A DNA stretch of 64,000 bases from HGM04593 sp045634305 (GCA_045634305.1 JAZQZZ010000025.1:1-64000), one strand, 5' to 3'. Shown: positions 8,386 to 17,700, counted from the first letter of the stretch. Numbers and translations are program-made. The notes: generated by a model not told the origin, from the sequence alone.

Positions 8386-9624
8386 ATGAAAAACTTAATA
8401 AAGGCCGTTATTGCGTTTTCTTTTTTGTTTCTGTTCCAGATGGAAGCTCAAGCGCAGAAGCTAAAAGCAAAAGACATGGTTGTTACTGCTCATGCATGGT
8501 GTGGCACCGACATGGAGAGAACAAGACCCAACCTGAAGACATATAGTTATATGACATACGAGGCCGGGGTAGGTTTCCAGACAAACCCCGCCGACAGTTC
8601 GGCCTTTGCACAGCAGTTCGGGTACCCTTTGCTGAACTTTGGCTTTTCGCTTGCAAGCATGGGTGATTTCAAATTCCATGACCGGACAGATTTCTCGAAT
8701 CTCTATTCCCTTTATGGTTCGTTTGAACGTTCATTGCTACGCAAGAAACATTTTTCTCTTGGATACCTTCTTGACTTTGGAGCCACATATAACCCCGACA
8801 GGTATGACCCTGTGAACAACCCGGGCAACAACTGGTTGAGCTCGCCCGTGATGGCCTATTTCGGTGCGGGTGCCTTTATTAAATTACATGTGGGCAACAG
8901 ATGGGAAATTGGTGCCGATGCTATGTTCCGACACTACTCCAATGGCCGTCTGGCACTCCCGAATGAAGCATTGAATGCACTTGGTGCAGGATTGTTCGCA
9001 CGCTATCGTCTCGATGATTACGACCATAAGGAGTACACAGGAATTCCGCGTCTCAAGACCGATTATGAACGTGGAATGCAATATATGATTGTGCTTGGCG
9101 GCGGCGTGCACACATGTATGGCCGAATGGAATGCCAAAGTTGAAACAGAAAGCGACCCTGCAAAGAAACAGGAGATAAAGTTGAAAGCACACCCTAAATT
9201 CTCGGTCAGCTTTGATGCCTTGTACCGCTATGCCTTGCGATATGCAAGCGGAGTGGGAATTGACGTTTTCTACTCGTCGAACATGAAAGAACTTGAAGCA
9301 AGTGATAGAATAGTATACGGCGACGAAGCGGTGGCCAACAGTCCCGGATATGCACCGATATCTGTAGGTATTGCACTAGTACAGGAGGTCTATTGGCACA
9401 ACTTTGCCGTGCATGTTGCCATTGGCGCATATCCCTACAGACACAAAGGAGTAAATGGCATTGAAGCAAAAGAGGCCGGTGACCGTGAACGCGGATGGCA
9501 TTATGAAAAGGCAGGCTTCAGATACTACTTCCCGAAATTCGGAGACACCTTCCTGGGATTTGCAATCAAATCACACAGCATAAAGGCCGAATATCTGGAA
9601 TTCTCGGCGGGAGTACGCATATAA
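8386..9624 (+). CDS. PagL-like lipid A deacylase / acyloxyacyl hydrolase family outer membrane protein
   Basis: A 412-residue outer-membrane protein with a signal peptide (MKNLIKAVIAFSFLFLFQME, cleaved after AQA) and many alternating aromatic beta-strands. It carries the PagL signature FRHYSNG with the catalytic pair His183 and Ser185. PagL removes the 3-O-acyl chain of lipid A. In Pseudomonas PagL a glutamate 14 residues after the histidine completes the triad; here that position is Asn197, with Glu194 nearby, so the acid residue is uncertain. The protein is more than twice as long as PagL; a hydrophilic stretch around residues 205-265 is an insertion between strands. It stands alone with its own promoter and terminator. 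Confidence 0.75.
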   Translation: MKNLIKAVIAFSFLFLFQMEAQAQKLKAKDMVVTAHAWCGTDMERTRPNLKTYSYMTYEAGVGFQTNPADSSAFAQQFGYPLLNFGFSLASMGDFKFHDRTDFSNLYSLYGSFERSLLRKKHFSLGYLLDFGATYNPDRYDPVNNPGNNWLSSPVMAYFGAGAFIKLHVGNRWEIGADAMFRHYSNGRLALPNEALNALGAGLFARYRLDDYDHKEYTGIPRLKTDYERGMQYMIVLGGGVHTCMAEWNAKVETESDPAKKQEIKLKAHPKFSVSFDALYRYALRYASGVGIDVFYSSNMKELEASDRIVYGDEAVANSPGYAPISVGIALVQEVYWHNFAVHVAIGAYPYRHKGVNGIEAKEAGDRERGWHYEKAGFRYYFPKFGDTFLGFAIKSHSIKAEYLEFSAGVRI

Positions 9625-9631
9625 TACTCAT

Positions 9632-9668
9632 AAAAACGTGGCTGACAGAAAGTTTTGCCACGTTTTTT
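9632..9668 (+). terminator. Terminator after the PagL-like gene
   Basis: AAAAACGTGGC (9632-9642) and GCCACGTTTTT (9657-9667) form a perfect 11-bp stem with a 14-nt loop and a T-rich end, 8 nt after the stop codon. Confidence 0.85.
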
Positions 9669-9824
9669 ATACTATTTGCTCCAAATGAGCACACACAGTA
9701 TTGTATATTTTCAAAAATTGCTGCATTTTTGTATAATATTTTCAACTGTAAAACTGCACAAGGCTGCATGTAAGGATAATATATGGGGCTTTTTTGCGTT
9801 TGTAGTAGTGGTTAATAGAACAAG

Positions 9825-10766
9825 ATGAAGAAGTGGCTATTCGTGACATTATTGACGGTTTGCATTACAGGAAAGGTGCAAGCGCAATTTGACGCACACT
9901 TCACCCATTATTGGGAGATGCTCAACTACTTTAACCCAGCCGGCGCAGGTGCCGAGAGAAAACTGACTGCATATGCCGCCTACAGTAACCAGATGACAAG
10001 TTTTGAGGGCAACCCCAAGACAATGCTCATTAACATTGACGCTCCAATACCATTCATAAAGAGCGACCACAGTCTTGGATTTGGCATTGTGAACGACGAG
10101 ATTGGCAAATTCTCAAACCAGCATCTGTACCTGAACTATGCCTACGCATTCAAACTGCTCAAAGGGCGTTTTGCCATAGGATTGCAGGCCGGGCTTGTAA
10201 ACTGCAGCTTCGAGAACAAGGACCTCATATTTGGCGAGAGCAACAGCGACCCGGCATTTCCATCGGGGAACGCTGACGGAAACAAGATTGACTTTGGCGC
10301 CGGCATACTCTACCAACACAAATATTTCTATGCGGGCATTGCCGGATTGCACCTCAATGCTCCGTTGGTGCTGTTGGGAGAAAAAAACGAAATAAAGGTA
10401 AGCCCCTATTTTAATTTTATGGCAGGAGGCAATATTCCTATAAAAAATTCGTTAATATCAGTACAGCCCTCTATGCAGGTGATGACCGACCTTGTGAGTT
10501 GGCGTGCAAGCATAACCGCTCTTGGCACATACAGCTACAACGGAAAGGAGTTTTTTGGAGGCATAACATACAGTCCCATGACATCGGTAGCGTTCATTCT
10601 TGGTGTTGAGATGATGAACATCACGGCAAGCTACGGATATGAACTGTTCACATCAAGCATAGGAGCCGAAAACGGGAACCACGACATTTTCATAGGTTAC
10701 AAGATAGACCTTGAGATTTTTAAAAAGGGAAAAAATAAACATAACAGCATAAGAATTTTACAATGA
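9825..10766 (+). CDS. porP: PorP/SprF family type IX secretion outer membrane protein
   Basis: A 313-residue outer-membrane barrel whose family links T9SS cargo or the secretion machine to the outer membrane. A signal peptide (MKKWLFVTLLTVCITGKVQA) precedes FDAHFTHYWEMLNYFNPAGA; the NPA motif near the N-terminus is the hallmark of PorP/SprF proteins. The C-terminal third contains repeated membrane strands (FFGGITYSPMTSVAFILGVE). It is the first gene of the porP-gldKLMN locus, in the order seen in Porphyromonas and other Bacteroidales, and its stop overlaps the gldK start (ATGA). The 160 nt upstream is AT-rich and must hold the promoter, but no unambiguous consensus was found. Confidence 0.92.
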   Translation: MKKWLFVTLLTVCITGKVQAQFDAHFTHYWEMLNYFNPAGAGAERKLTAYAAYSNQMTSFEGNPKTMLINIDAPIPFIKSDHSLGFGIVNDEIGKFSNQHLYLNYAYAFKLLKGRFAIGLQAGLVNCSFENKDLIFGESNSDPAFPSGNADGNKIDFGAGILYQHKYFYAGIAGLHLNAPLVLLGEKNEIKVSPYFNFMAGGNIPIKNSLISVQPSMQVMTDLVSWRASITALGTYSYNGKEFFGGITYSPMTSVAFILGVEMMNITASYGYELFTSSIGAENGNHDIFIGYKIDLEIFKKGKNKHNSIRILQ

Positions 10767-12199
10767 TGAAGAAACTTGTTTTTCTTTCAACAGCAGCACT
10801 GCTGTCGCTTTCACTCTTCTCTTGCTTCAGCCCAAAGACCGGCATGAGCACAGCGCAGGGAGGTGAGGTGACAGGTGTACACGGAACGGCAATGAACGAG
10901 CCTGCCCCATTCGGCATGGTACTTATACAAAGAGGTTCCATAAAGGTTGGCGATGAGGCTAACGATTCTCTTTGGGGTACAGGTGCTCCGTCAAAGGATA
11001 TTTCGGTCGAGGCATTCTGGATGGACGAGACCGAGGTTTCCAACGCCAAGTACCGCCAGTTCGTATATTGGGTGCGCGACTCAATCATCCGCGAGCGCCT
11101 TGCCGACCCCGCATATGGTGGCGACGAGACATTCAAGATAACAGAGGACGAATATGGAGAGCCCATCACTCCATATCTTAACTGGAAGAAGCCCATCCCA
11201 TGGAAAAAGCCTACAGAGGATGAGCAACGCGCCATTGAAAGCGTGTATGTAATAAACCCCATCACAGGCGAGAAGATGCTTGATGCGTCACAGATGAACT
11301 ATCGCTACGAGATTTATGACTACACACAGGCAGCGCTGCGCAAAAACCGCCTGAACCCCGAGGAACGCAACCGCAACACCGACATCCCCGTCAACTATGA
11401 CGCGGTTGTGACAATATCAAAGGACACAGCTTACATTGATGATGAGGGCATGATTGTACGTGAGACAATCAACCGCCCGTTGTCGAGCGCATACGATTTC
11501 CTCAACACATACATTGTGAACATATACCCCGACACCACTTGTTGGGTGAACGATTTCCCAAATGCAAACAACGAGACATACCTGCAGCTCTATTTCAGCC
11601 ATCCCAAATATGACAACTATCCAGTAGTCGGTATCAGTTGGGAGCAGGCAAACGCATTCTGCGCTTGGCGTACAGAGTACCTGTTACGTGGAATGGGCGC
11701 ACAGGCAAAATGGATACAGCGCTACCGTCTGCCATCGGAGGCTGAGTGGGAATTTGCGGCACGCGGCAAGAACGGCAGCCGTTTCCCATGGGAGCAGGGC
11801 GACACAAAGAGCGACGAGGGATGCTACTACGCCAACTACAAACCGGGTGAAGGCAACTACACTAAAGACGGAAGCCTCATCACATCGGCCTGCGGTATAT
11901 TCTCGGCAAACTCAAACGGCCTGTACGACATGGCCGGCAATGTAGCGGAGTGGACGTCGACCGTATACACCGATGCAGGCGTGCTGCAGATGAGCGACAT
12001 AAACCCCGACCTGCAGTACCGCGCAGCAAAGGAGGACCCTTACAGCATGAAGAAGAAGGCTATACGTGGCGGTTCATGGAAAGACCCCGTAAAGTACATT
12101 CAGGGCGCGACACGCTCATATGAGTACCAGAACGAGTCACGTTCATACATAGGTTTCCGTTGCGTAAGGAGCTACGCCGGTAACGACACCAGAAGATAA
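10763..12199 (+). CDS. gldK: GldK/PorK, T9SS ring lipoprotein with FGE-sulfatase fold
   Basis: Outer-membrane lipoprotein that with GldN forms the large periplasmic ring of the type IX secretion system. The signal peptide ends in the lipobox LFSC with lipidated Cys21. The body has the formylglycine-generating-enzyme/SUMF1 fold: GMVLIQRGSIKVGDEA and FWMDETEVSNAKYRQFVYWV near the start, VVGISWEQANAFCAWR in the middle, RLPSEAEWEFAARG, NGLYDMAGNVAEWTS and RGGSWKD at the end, then YIGFRCVRSY. GldK is not an active sulfatase-modifying enzyme in characterised systems. Length 478 is typical. Translation is coupled to porP by a 4-nt overlap; a second ATG follows immediately, so the first methionine is uncertain. 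Confidence 0.95.
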   Translation: MMKKLVFLSTAALLSLSLFSCFSPKTGMSTAQGGEVTGVHGTAMNEPAPFGMVLIQRGSIKVGDEANDSLWGTGAPSKDISVEAFWMDETEVSNAKYRQFVYWVRDSIIRERLADPAYGGDETFKITEDEYGEPITPYLNWKKPIPWKKPTEDEQRAIESVYVINPITGEKMLDASQMNYRYEIYDYTQAALRKNRLNPEERNRNTDIPVNYDAVVTISKDTAYIDDEGMIVRETINRPLSSAYDFLNTYIVNIYPDTTCWVNDFPNANNETYLQLYFSHPKYDNYPVVGISWEQANAFCAWRTEYLLRGMGAQAKWIQRYRLPSEAEWEFAARGKNGSRFPWEQGDTKSDEGCYYANYKPGEGNYTKDGSLITSACGIFSANSNGLYDMAGNVAEWTSTVYTDAGVLQMSDINPDLQYRAAKEDPYSMKKKAIRGGSWKDPVKYIQGATRSYEYQNESRSYIGFRCVRSYAGNDTRR

Positions 12200-12229
12200 C
12201 ACAGAAAATAACGTAGAAAAATCAAGGAT

Positions 12230-12976
12230 ATGAAAAAGTCAAAAGGCATTATAGGAAGCATACAGGCATTCATGGATTCAGCAAGAGGCAAGACCATCAT
12301 GAACTACTTCTACAGTTGGGGTGCCGCCATTGTCATTCTTGGTACATTGTTCAAGCTCACTCACCTTCCGGGTGCCAACATCATGCTGTTCGTGGGTATG
12401 GGAACCGAGGTTATCGTGTTCCTGTTCTCGGCATTCGAACGCCCGTTCGATGTAGACGTAGAGAATGGACTGAACGTGAACACTGCAAGCGGCGCTGCCG
12501 GTCAGCCCATCATCATCAATGGTCCTATAATGGCAGGTGACACACCTGCTGCACAGGAGAGTGCAGTCGCAACAGAAGGTAATGTACCCGCAAACGGTCC
12601 TGTAGTCATTGGAGGTGGTGCAACCGGCGGTGGAACCATGCCGATGGTAGCTCCGGCGAATATAGACGAGATGGATAAGGCTACAGAGGAATACGTAGAG
12701 AAGGTGCGCGAACTCACCGAGGCGATACAGCGCATTTCAAAGCAGACCGAGGCTTTGGGACGCAACATGGAGGAGATGGATACATTGAGCCGCAATCTCA
12801 CCGGTGTGAATGCCCTTTACGAAGTACACCTGCGCAGTGCAGGCGGACAGCTTAACGCCATTGATCAGGTTAATGACCAGACAAAGAAGATGGCACAACA
12901 GATTGAGGAGCTCAATTGTCTGTACGCCCGCATGATTGAGGCGATGACATTGAAAATGGACCGTCCACAAATTTAA
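12230..12976 (+). CDS. gldL: GldL/PorL, T9SS inner-membrane motor stator
   Basis: Inner-membrane protein that surrounds the GldM dimer and uses the proton gradient to power type IX secretion. Two transmembrane helices lie at about residues 26-43 and 49-68; the second carries Glu60 (GMGTEVIVFLFSAFE), the position matching the glutamate required for motor function in Flavobacterium GldL, and Lys42 ends the first helix. A flexible Gly/Ala/Pro linker (about 85-145) joins to a C-terminal coiled coil (EYVEKVRELTEAIQRISKQT onward). The 248-residue length is normal for Bacteroidales. It lies 30 nt after gldK and 10 nt before gldM. Confidence 0.95.
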   Translation: MKKSKGIIGSIQAFMDSARGKTIMNYFYSWGAAIVILGTLFKLTHLPGANIMLFVGMGTEVIVFLFSAFERPFDVDVENGLNVNTASGAAGQPIIINGPIMAGDTPAAQESAVATEGNVPANGPVVIGGGATGGGTMPMVAPANIDEMDKATEEYVEKVRELTEAIQRISKQTEALGRNMEEMDTLSRNLTGVNALYEVHLRSAGGQLNAIDQVNDQTKKMAQQIEELNCLYARMIEAMTLKMDRPQI

Positions 12977-12986
12977 ATTCAACACA

Positions 12987-14558
12987 ATGAAGATAAAAAA
13001 ACAGAAAGTTTCACCACGTCAGAAGATGATCAACCTGATGTACGTCCTTCTGATGGCGATGCTTGCAATGAACGTATCTTCGGACGTCCTCAACGGCTTT
13101 ACATTGGTTGACGAGAGCCTTACCAGAAGTACCGACAATGCCGGCATGCAGAACAGCACACTCTACAGTTCGCTTGGTGAAATGATGTCAAAGAACCCCG
13201 AGAAGGTGCGCGAGTGGTTCGAACGCGCCAACAGTGTAAAGGCAAAATCGGACAGCCTGTATCTTTTTGCCGACCAGCTCAAGGAACAGATTGCCAAAGA
13301 GGCCGACGGCGATGAAGCCGATTACCGCAACCTCAAGAACCGCGAGGACCTTGAAGCCGCTACATATGTGATGCTCACAGCCAGAAATGGAGCAAAACTG
13401 CACACCGCCATCAATGAGTATCGCGACTTCATGATTGAACAGACCGACAATCAGGCACAGAAGGACATGATTACCAACAGCCTGAGTACCGAGATTCCAA
13501 TGGAGAACAACCTGTTGAACAAGAACTGGCAGGAGTACCACTTTGAGAACATGCCTGCCATTGCTGCAATAACACTGCTCACAAAGATACAGAACGATGT
13601 AAGATATGTCGAGGGTGAGGTAATCCACATGCTATCTAAGAAAGTGGACATGGGCGATGTACGCGTGAACCAGATAAAGGCTCTTGTAATTCCCACATCA
13701 AAGAACATCGTTCGTGGCGGAGATTTTTCGGCACAGATTATCCTTGCAGCAGTGGACTCTACACAGCGTCCGCAGATATACATTGACGACCAGCTTCTTG
13801 AAACAGAAAACGGTGAATATGCAGTACGATGCAACAGTACCGGTGACTATACACTCAACGGCTATATGCTTGTCAATGACGGTGCAGGTGTGCAGACACG
13901 CTACGACTTTACACAGAACTACACAGTTGTAGACCCCACAGCAACAGTGAGTGCATCACTCATGAACGTACTATATGCCGGTTATGCCAACCCGGTGAGC
14001 ATCTCGGTTCCCGGAGTGCCGGCCAACAAGATTACCGCAAGAATATCCAAAGGTCAAGGCAGCATAAAGAGCGACGGCAAGAACGGCTATATCGTTGTTC
14101 CCACAAAGGTTGGGGAGGAACTCCTGATTGGCGTCACAGCACGTAACGACGAGGGCCGCGACCAAAGCATGGGAGAGTACGCGTTCCGTGTACGCCAGTT
14201 GCCCGACCCCACTCCATTCATTGAATACAAGGACAAAGATGGCAACAGACAGCGCTACCGTGGTGGTACAAAACTCAGCAAACAGGTAATAATGAGTACA
14301 GACGGCATTGTTGCTGCCATTGACGACGGTCTGCTGAATATAGGGTTCAAGGTAATATCATTCGAGACCGTATTCTATGACAAGATGGGCAATGCCATAC
14401 CTCTCACATCGCAGGGCTCCAAATTCTCGGCACAGCAGAAGGATATGTTCCGCAACTTAGGACGTGGAAAACGTTTCTATATATCACACGTCAAGGCTGT
14501 CGGTCCAGACAATGTCGAGCGCCTGCTCCCCACATCACTTGAGGTTATAATTGACTAA
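12987..14558 (+). CDS. gldM: GldM/PorM, T9SS trans-periplasmic motor shaft
   Basis: A 523-residue protein with one N-terminal transmembrane helix (about 15-34, MINLMYVLLMAMLAMNVSSD) preceded by a short basic cytoplasmic tail containing Arg11, then a long periplasmic part. In known structures the periplasmic domains D1-D4 form a dimeric shaft that reaches the GldK/GldN ring. The helical D1 region is visible at about 40-215 (charged, with TDNAGMQNSTLYSSLGEMM), followed by beta-rich domains to the end. Together with gldL it forms the conserved proton-driven motor. Confidence 0.95.
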   Translation: MKIKKQKVSPRQKMINLMYVLLMAMLAMNVSSDVLNGFTLVDESLTRSTDNAGMQNSTLYSSLGEMMSKNPEKVREWFERANSVKAKSDSLYLFADQLKEQIAKEADGDEADYRNLKNREDLEAATYVMLTARNGAKLHTAINEYRDFMIEQTDNQAQKDMITNSLSTEIPMENNLLNKNWQEYHFENMPAIAAITLLTKIQNDVRYVEGEVIHMLSKKVDMGDVRVNQIKALVIPTSKNIVRGGDFSAQIILAAVDSTQRPQIYIDDQLLETENGEYAVRCNSTGDYTLNGYMLVNDGAGVQTRYDFTQNYTVVDPTATVSASLMNVLYAGYANPVSISVPGVPANKITARISKGQGSIKSDGKNGYIVVPTKVGEELLIGVTARNDEGRDQSMGEYAFRVRQLPDPTPFIEYKDKDGNRQRYRGGTKLSKQVIMSTDGIVAAIDDGLLNIGFKVISFETVFYDKMGNAIPLTSQGSKFSAQQKDMFRNLGRGKRFYISHVKAVGPDNVERLLPTSLEVIID

Positions 14559-14581
14559 ACAGAAACAAACAACATAACAAT

Positions 14582-15673
14582 ATGCAGTACATAAGCAGAA
14601 TATTAGTTATTGCAATGATTGCGTTTGTCGCACAGACAGCATACGCACAACCACCTGCGCGCAAAGGCGACAACAAGAAGAGCAACAAGACCGAAACGAC
14701 AGCAGTTGTGGAACTGACAGAGAGAGCCAAGAGCCAGTATCCTGTGACACAGACACCACAAGAAGTTGACTGGAAACGCGAAATCTACCGTTCACTTGAC
14801 CTTGAGAACGAGAAGAACGCATCGCTCTACTACCCCGTGGAACAGACCGGAAACCAATGCAACCTGTTCACATTCCTGTTCAACAATATATTGAAAGGCA
14901 ACATCACTGCCTACAAATATAACCTCGATGGAGTTGAGCAGTTCACCGAAGAGAACATTATGGCACCAGTCGACCTGCTCGACAATTATCGTATATACTA
15001 CGAGGAGAAGGACGGTGAGTTCATTGTCGGCAAAAGCGACATCCCAAGCGCCGAGGTCCTCAGCTACTACATCAAGGAGATGCATTACTATGACCAGCGT
15101 ACCGGAGCATACGGCAAACAGGTAACAGCTATATGCCCTGTATTGCACCGCTCGGGCGATTTTGGAGAAGAGGTTACAAAATATCCCATGTTCTGGCTCA
15201 AATATGACGACATTGCCCCACTTCTCACACAGCAGTATGTAATGAGCAGCAGCCTTAACAATGTGATGTCCACGACACTCGACGACTATTTCAGGAAAGC
15301 ACAGTATGATGGCGAGATATACCGCACCGTAAACATGCGCAACCAGCCCATTGCACAATATTGTAAGGACTCGGCAGCCGTGAAACAGGAGCAGGAGAAG
15401 ATTGAACAGCAACTCAAGGACTTCCGCACAAACCTGTGGAACACAAAGACAGTAGCCGAGGTGCGCCAGGATTCCATCAACGCAGCCATTGAAGCAGCCA
15501 ATGACACGATAAATGCCCAAAGCGAAAAAGTTGTCAAGAAGGATAAAGCCAAAGTACAAAGTACAAAAAGCAAGGCTAACAGAAGCACATTGAAGAAAGA
15601 GCAGCCGACAAGAAGCAACAAAACAAGCAGCGGTAGCGCAAACCACATATCGGTGCGTCGCGAACGCCGCTAA
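14582..15673 (+). CDS. gldN: GldN/PorN, T9SS periplasmic ring protein
   Basis: Periplasmic partner of GldK. After a signal peptide (MQYISRILVIAMIAFVAQTA, cut near YAQ) comes the GldN domain: VDWKREIYRSLDLENEKNAS, PVDLLDNYRIYYEEKDGEF, and CPVLHRSGDFGEEVTKYPMF, then MFWLKYDDIAPLLTQ. The 363 residues end in a strongly basic, low-complexity tail (about 310-363, rich in K, S, R and T) that is not part of the domain. This is the last gene of the porP-gldKLMN run; a perfect 10-bp inverted repeat lies about 90 nt downstream. Confidence 0.94.
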   Translation: MQYISRILVIAMIAFVAQTAYAQPPARKGDNKKSNKTETTAVVELTERAKSQYPVTQTPQEVDWKREIYRSLDLENEKNASLYYPVEQTGNQCNLFTFLFNNILKGNITAYKYNLDGVEQFTEENIMAPVDLLDNYRIYYEEKDGEFIVGKSDIPSAEVLSYYIKEMHYYDQRTGAYGKQVTAICPVLHRSGDFGEEVTKYPMFWLKYDDIAPLLTQQYVMSSSLNNVMSTTLDDYFRKAQYDGEIYRTVNMRNQPIAQYCKDSAAVKQEQEKIEQQLKDFRTNLWNTKTVAEVRQDSINAAIEAANDTINAQSEKVVKKDKAKVQSTKSKANRSTLKKEQPTRSNKTSSGSANHISVRRERR

Positions 15674-15759
15674 ACACTACAGTCGAAACAAATCAAGCAG
15701 AATATTGTTTATTTACTTATTTTATTGTTCTTTTACAACGGAAATAGGTACGATTAACG

Positions 15760-15786
15760 GCGTTGTTGATAACCTGTCAACAACGC
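15760..15786. repeat. Inverted repeat between gldN and the barrel gene
   Basis: GCGTTGTTGA (15760-15769) and TCAACAACGC (15777-15786) form a perfect 10-bp stem with a 7-nt loop. No T-tract follows, so a terminator is unlikely; it could be a transcript-end hairpin for gldN or a 5'-leader structure or protein-binding site for the next gene, 32 nt away. Confidence 0.45.
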
Positions 15787-15817
15787 TGCATTTATAAACA
15801 GAAGATATAAAACAGCA

Positions 15818-16447
15818 ATGAAAAGATTTTTTCTATTATTATCAATCATCGGTCTCTTTGCATCAGCACCGGCAGTTGCCCAATTCAATTTCGGTATCAA
15901 GGCCGGAGTCAACCTGCCCGAAAGACCTACACTCAATGTCAGTGAACTGAAGAGCAGCATCGAAGGCAGCACCGGCTGGTTTGTCGGCCCCACAGCAAAG
16001 TTCATTTTCCCTGTAGTGGGCTTGGGATTTGAGGCCAATGTGCTCTATTCACAGGCAAATGTTGAGATAGAAGGCCAGAACGTACAGAGCCAAAGTATTG
16101 ACTTGCCTTTATACCTGCGCTACGAACTGAGTTTGCCCGTTATGAACAACTACGTGGAGCCGTTCATAACCATTGGCCCCCAATTCAGTTGGAACATCGG
16201 CGACGGAAGCATTACACTCCGGAACCTCGGGGAGCTTGCAAACTACGAGTATAGAATCAAAGACAGTAACATAAGCCTCAATCTGGGATTGGGAGTAATC
16301 CTGTTCGGCCACTTGCAGATACATGGCAACTACAACCTTGCACTGGGCAAGACAGCAGAATTGACAAAAACAGTTTTAGATTGGAGCAGCAGAGTTGCCG
16401 AAGTAAAGACAAACACCTGGCAACTTTCATTGGCATACATTTTCTGA
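15818..16447 (+). CDS. Outer membrane beta-barrel protein (PorT/Omp_b-brl family)
   Basis: A 209-residue secreted barrel: signal peptide MKRFFLLLSIIGLFASAPAVA cut before QFNFGIKAG, then about eight amphipathic strands ending with the aromatic YIF C-terminus. FNFGIKAGVNLP and FVGPTAKFIFPVVGLGFEAN are typical of the PorT-like porin family. PorT itself is a T9SS outer-membrane component; its neighbour position after gldN makes a link to secretion plausible but does not prove it. It could equally be a general OmpX-like barrel. Confidence 0.7.
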   Translation: MKRFFLLLSIIGLFASAPAVAQFNFGIKAGVNLPERPTLNVSELKSSIEGSTGWFVGPTAKFIFPVVGLGFEANVLYSQANVEIEGQNVQSQSIDLPLYLRYELSLPVMNNYVEPFITIGPQFSWNIGDGSITLRNLGELANYEYRIKDSNISLNLGLGVILFGHLQIHGNYNLALGKTAELTKTVLDWSSRVAEVKTNTWQLSLAYIF

Positions 16448-16492
16448 CCGGCTTAAAAAAACTGCAACAGCACCCATTCACTACTATTCAAT

Positions 16493-17680
16493 ATGAAAGA
16501 TACGTACATACCTCTACTGAACAGGATTGGAGTAGAAACAGACAGTGTGAATGCCTTGCATTGGATTGGTGTCATACTGTGTATAGCACTGTTATTCTAC
16601 GCAAGCAGTCTCATCTGCCACAAGATAATAATTCCATTGAGCAAGAAGATTACACGAAGGACTCAGGCAAAATGGGATGATATCATACTCAATGCAAACA
16701 CACTCAAGCACCTCTCCAACCTTGCCATTGGCATAGCATTTATAGCATCACTTCCACTGTTCATGCCGGAAAGTTCCATGCTTTACGGTATCGCTACAAA
16801 AATATTCTACATTTATACCATCATTGTCTTTGTTGCACTTTGCTGCAGCGTGCTAACATCGTTACAGAGGATATCCTGTCAGGCAAAGAAAACCAAGAAC
16901 CACACTCTGCAAGGAGTGTTCCAGATGTTGAAGATAATAACCATTTGCATTGGTGCCATATATGTTGCAAGCATTGTAATTGAAAAGGACCCCACAAAAC
17001 TGTTGGCAGGACTGGGTGCTTCGGCAGCAGTGCTGATGCTGGTTTTCAAGGACAGCATCATGGGACTTGTGGCAGGTGTGCAGCTATCGGCAAACGACAT
17101 GCTACGCCCCGGTGACTGGATTACAATGGATAAATATGGAGCCGACGGAAATGTCATTGACGTATCGCTTACCACCGTCAAGGTGCAGAACTGGGACAAC
17201 ACCATCACAACAGTACCGCCATATATTCTTGTCAGCGAATCTTTCCAGAATTGGCGCGGCATGTTCGACAGCGGTGGCCGACGTATAAAGCGCTCCATCT
17301 ACATCGACATGAACTCTGTAGCCTTCTGCAACAGCAATCAGACAGCAAAGCTAAAAGAGAAAGGACTGTTTACGGGAGAAGATGAGAAACCGGTAAACCT
17401 GACCGTGTTCAGGGAGTGGCTCGAGATGTGGCTCAAGACTCACCCAAAGGTAAACAAGGGAATGATCACAATGGTGCGACAACTGCAACCCACAGCACAG
17501 GGTTTGCCTTTGGAACTCTATTTCTTCTTTAACGGCACAGCGTGGGTCGACTACGAACACCTGCAATCGGAAGTCTTTGAATATGTCCTTGCCACATTAC
17601 CCGAATTTGGTCTCAAGGCATTCCAAAGCCCGGCCGGCAACGACATAAAGAATTTTGCAGACAATGGGCCTGTAGCATAA
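16493..17680 (+). CDS. Mechanosensitive ion channel family protein (MscS)
   Basis: A 395-residue inner-membrane channel of the MscS superfamily, which releases solutes on osmotic downshock. Four to five hydrophobic helices fill the first 190 residues; the pore helix and beta domain follow: LLAGLGASAAVLMLVFKDSI, MGLVAGVQLSANDMLRPGDW and VIDVSLTTVKVQNWDNTITT. The C-terminal cytoplasmic part (SFQNWRGMFDSGGRRIKRSI) resembles the larger YbdG/MscM-like branch. It follows the barrel gene by 45 nt and ends at a strong terminator. Confidence 0.88.
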   Translation: MKDTYIPLLNRIGVETDSVNALHWIGVILCIALLFYASSLICHKIIIPLSKKITRRTQAKWDDIILNANTLKHLSNLAIGIAFIASLPLFMPESSMLYGIATKIFYIYTIIVFVALCCSVLTSLQRISCQAKKTKNHTLQGVFQMLKIITICIGAIYVASIVIEKDPTKLLAGLGASAAVLMLVFKDSIMGLVAGVQLSANDMLRPGDWITMDKYGADGNVIDVSLTTVKVQNWDNTITTVPPYILVSESFQNWRGMFDSGGRRIKRSIYIDMNSVAFCNSNQTAKLKEKGLFTGEDEKPVNLTVFREWLEMWLKTHPKVNKGMITMVRQLQPTAQGLPLELYFFFNGTAWVDYEHLQSEVFEYVLATLPEFGLKAFQSPAGNDIKNFADNGPVA

Positions 17681-17700
17681 CAAACCCTACATAAACAAAA

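Noticed and set aside
14792..15646. 284-codon minus-strand frame opposite gldN
   Set aside because: Cys- and Val-rich shadow of codon bias in gldN; no start signal or family features.
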